Shown: piece after piece, positions 62,434-64,000 of the stretch
Numbering within the stretch: position 1 is the first letter of the stretch
How the letters are laid out: each line of letters starts with the position of its first letter
NCBI RefSeq assembly: GCF_013386765.1
Contig: NZ_JACARE010000015.1
Span: forward strand, 133,884 to 197,883
Direction of reading: 5' to 3'
Length of the DNA: 64,000 bases
DNA from: Pseudomonas yamanorum
Lineage (GTDB): Bacteria > Pseudomonadota > Gammaproteobacteria > Pseudomonadales > Pseudomonadaceae
Notes under the pieces: model-generated
The model's database searches: none
What the model saw: only the letters and a program-made list of their open reading frames with translations
What the model was told of the DNA's origin: nothing
Translations under genes and position numbers: made by a program

Positions 62434-63996
62434 TCACAGATGCACGACGGCCAGGTCGAGGCGACCGTAGTCGTTGTCGCTGTGTTCGTTGCGGGGCGGA
62501 ACATGGTGGGTTTTCATCACCTGGTCGCCCTGCAGCGTTTCCAGGTGGATATCGAACCCCCAGAGCCGGTGCAGGTGCTTGAGAACCTCGTCAGTGGACT
62601 CTCCCAAGGGTTTGCGGTCGTGCTGCTGGTGGCGCAGGGTCAGCGAGCGATCGCCGCGTACGTCGATGCTGTAGATCTGCACGTTGGGTTCGCGGTTGCC
62701 CAGGTTGTACTGCGCCGCCAGGGTTTCGCGGATGGTGCGGTAACCTGGTTCGTCATGGATCGCTGGCACCAACAGGTCGTCCTTGAGGTCGTCGTCCATG
62801 ATGCTGAACAGCTTGAGGTCACGAATCACCTGGGGCGACAGGTACTGCAGGATGAAGCTCTCATCCTTGAAGCTGCTCATGGCGAACTTGATGGTCGACA
62901 GCCAATCGCTGCCGGCAATGTCCGGGAACCAGCGGCGGTCTTCTTCGGTAGGGTGCTCGCACATGCGTCGGATATCCCGGTACATGGCAAAGCCCAGGGC
63001 GTACGGGTTGATGCCGCTGTAGTAAGGACTGTCGAAGCCCGGCTGGAAGACCACGCTGGTGTGGGACGTCAGGAACTCCATCATGAAGCCATCTGTAACC
63101 AAGCCTTCGTCGTACAGGTCGTTCATCAGGGTGTAGTGCCAGAACGTGGCCCAGCCCTCGTTCATCACCTGGGTCTGGCGTTGCGGGTAGAAATACTGGG
63201 CAATCTTGCGCACGATCCGCACGATTTCCCGCTGCCAGGGCTCCAGCAATGGCGCGTGTTTTTCGAGGAAGTACAGGATGTTTTCCTGAGGTTCGGCGGG
63301 GAAGCGCGCATTGTCCTTATCGCTGTTCTTGCCTGCGCGTTTGGGAATGGTGCGCCACAGGTCGTTGATCTGCTTTTGCAGATGCTCTTCACGATCCTTC
63401 TGGCGCAGGCGTTCTTCTTCGGCGGAGATCGGATAAGGGCGTTTGTAGCGGTCGACGCCGTAGTTCATCAGGGCATGGCAGGAGTCCAGCAGGTCTTCCA
63501 CCGCATCGATGCCGTGGCGCTCCTCGCACTGCATGATGTACTGCTTGGCGAAGACCAGGTAATCGATGATCGAGCTGGCATCGGTCCAGGTGCGGAACAG
63601 GTAGTTACCCTTGAAGAAGCTGTTATGCCCGTAGCACGCGTGGGCCACCACCAGCGCCTGCATGCAGATGGTGTTTTCTTCCATCAGGTAGGCGATGCAC
63701 GGATCGGAGTTGATGACGATTTCGTAGGCCAGGCCCATCTGGCCGCGGGTGTAGGACTTTTCGGTGCTGAGGAAGTGTTTGCCGTAGGACCAGTGGTGAT
63801 AGCCCAGGGGCATACCCACGGACGCATAGGCGTCCATCATCTGTTCGGCCGTGATCACTTCGATCTGGTTGGGGTAGGTGTCCAGGGCATAACCCGCCGC
63901 GATGCGGCTGATTTCCCGGTCATAGGCCTGGATCAGTTCGAAGGTCCATTCGGACCCCGTGGATATGGGTTGGCGCTTATGCTCTTTGGCGGTCAT
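62434..63996 (-). CDS. SpoVR family protein (YcgB)
   Basis: A 520-residue protein with SpoVR/YcgB family features: ELIQAYDREISRIAAGYALD, YPNQIEVITAEQMMDAYAS and YHHWSYGKHF near the N-terminus, MNEGWATFWHYTLMNDLYDE in the middle and SIDVRGDRSLTLRHQQHDRK near the C-terminus. In Pseudomonas and E. coli it is usually linked with yeaH and prkA (yeaG) in an RpoS-linked nitrogen and stress regulon; those genes would lie beyond the window. The start ATG is 4 bp from the window edge, so its ribosome site cannot be seen. Confidence 0.93.
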   Translation of the reverse strand: MTAKEHKRQPISTGSEWTFELIQAYDREISRIAAGYALDTYPNQIEVITAEQMMDAYASVGMPLGYHHWSYGKHFLSTEKSYTRGQMGLAYEIVINSDPCIAYLMEENTICMQALVVAHACYGHNSFFKGNYLFRTWTDASSIIDYLVFAKQYIMQCEERHGIDAVEDLLDSCHALMNYGVDRYKRPYPISAEEERLRQKDREEHLQKQINDLWRTIPKRAGKNSDKDNARFPAEPQENILYFLEKHAPLLEPWQREIVRIVRKIAQYFYPQRQTQVMNEGWATFWHYTLMNDLYDEGLVTDGFMMEFLTSHTSVVFQPGFDSPYYSGINPYALGFAMYRDIRRMCEHPTEEDRRWFPDIAGSDWLSTIKFAMSSFKDESFILQYLSPQVIRDLKLFSIMDDDLKDDLLVPAIHDEPGYRTIRETLAAQYNLGNREPNVQIYSIDVRGDRSLTLRHQQHDRKPLGESTDEVLKHLHRLWGFDIHLETLQGDQVMKTHHVPPRNEHSDNDYGRLDLAVVHL

Positions 63997-64000
63997 GTCA

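Overview
The window is chromosomal DNA from a Pseudomonas, most likely of the P. fluorescens group. The evidence is the high GC content, REP/REPIN repeats of the P. fluorescens type, an RsmY small RNA with a GacA box, a pqqABCDE-F cluster next to a davBA-type lysine catabolic pair, and a gene order that, as I remember those genomes, matches P. putida KT2440 and in large part P. aeruginosa PAO1. Nearly all of it is conserved core backbone. I see no prophage, transposase, integrase or CRISPR array.

Left part (1-9.9 kb): a glutathione transferase gene, then a hydroxamate-type ferrisiderophore module on the minus strand. The module has a FecI-like sigma factor, a FecR-like anti-sigma factor, a TonB receptor with a signalling domain, a PepSY membrane protein and a tiny membrane protein. 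Fur boxes precede the sigma factor and the receptor. Next come a DEDDh exonuclease coupled to a cNMP/CBS/DUF294 protein, and a divergent single-domain response regulator.

10-24 kb: malate synthase G (with an unlisted 40-codon ORF just upstream), gcvR, rarD, srkA, a Tat-exported PhoX-type phosphatase, modE and comF, then the plus-strand biotin operon bioBFHCD and a small hook-like protein. All eight REP/REPIN loci lie in the first 24.3 kb.

24-35 kb: three paralogous large acyl-CoA dehydrogenases, with a membrane diguanylate cyclase between the first and second. The first has a promoter overlapped by two PsrA-like operators. The rsmY sRNA with its GacA upstream box follows. Then come a LysR regulator and a divergent class III aminotransferase whose start codon overlaps the stop of a 36-codon upstream ORF. 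A low-GC toxin-antitoxin pair with a perfect palindromic operator and a Pmp3-type small protein complete this part.

35-49.8 kb: pqqE-D-C-B-A, with an intercistronic terminator after pqqA, and pqqF. Then davA-davB with an Lrp regulator (L-lysine to 5-aminovalerate). A probably variable segment follows: an orphan sugar-binding protein, a PQQ-dependent membrane dehydrogenase that looks more like the quinate/shikimate branch than Gcd, a LysR regulator, a glyoxalase-fold protein and a periplasmic cupin. It ends at a tRNA-Ile2(CAU) gene.

50-64 kb: an RmcA-like PAS/GGDEF/EAL receptor, the rpsU-dnaG-rpoD macromolecular synthesis genes, tsaD, plsY, folB-folK, cca and spoVR. The cca Shine-Dalgarno lies inside a long hairpin that also looks like the spoVR terminator.

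No wholly new system is evident. The most interesting signals are the two short unannotated ORFs (12208-12330 and 32743-32853), the regulatory architecture around fadE/rsmY/pqqA/cca, the toxin-antitoxin pair, and the dehydrogenase segment beside the tRNA.
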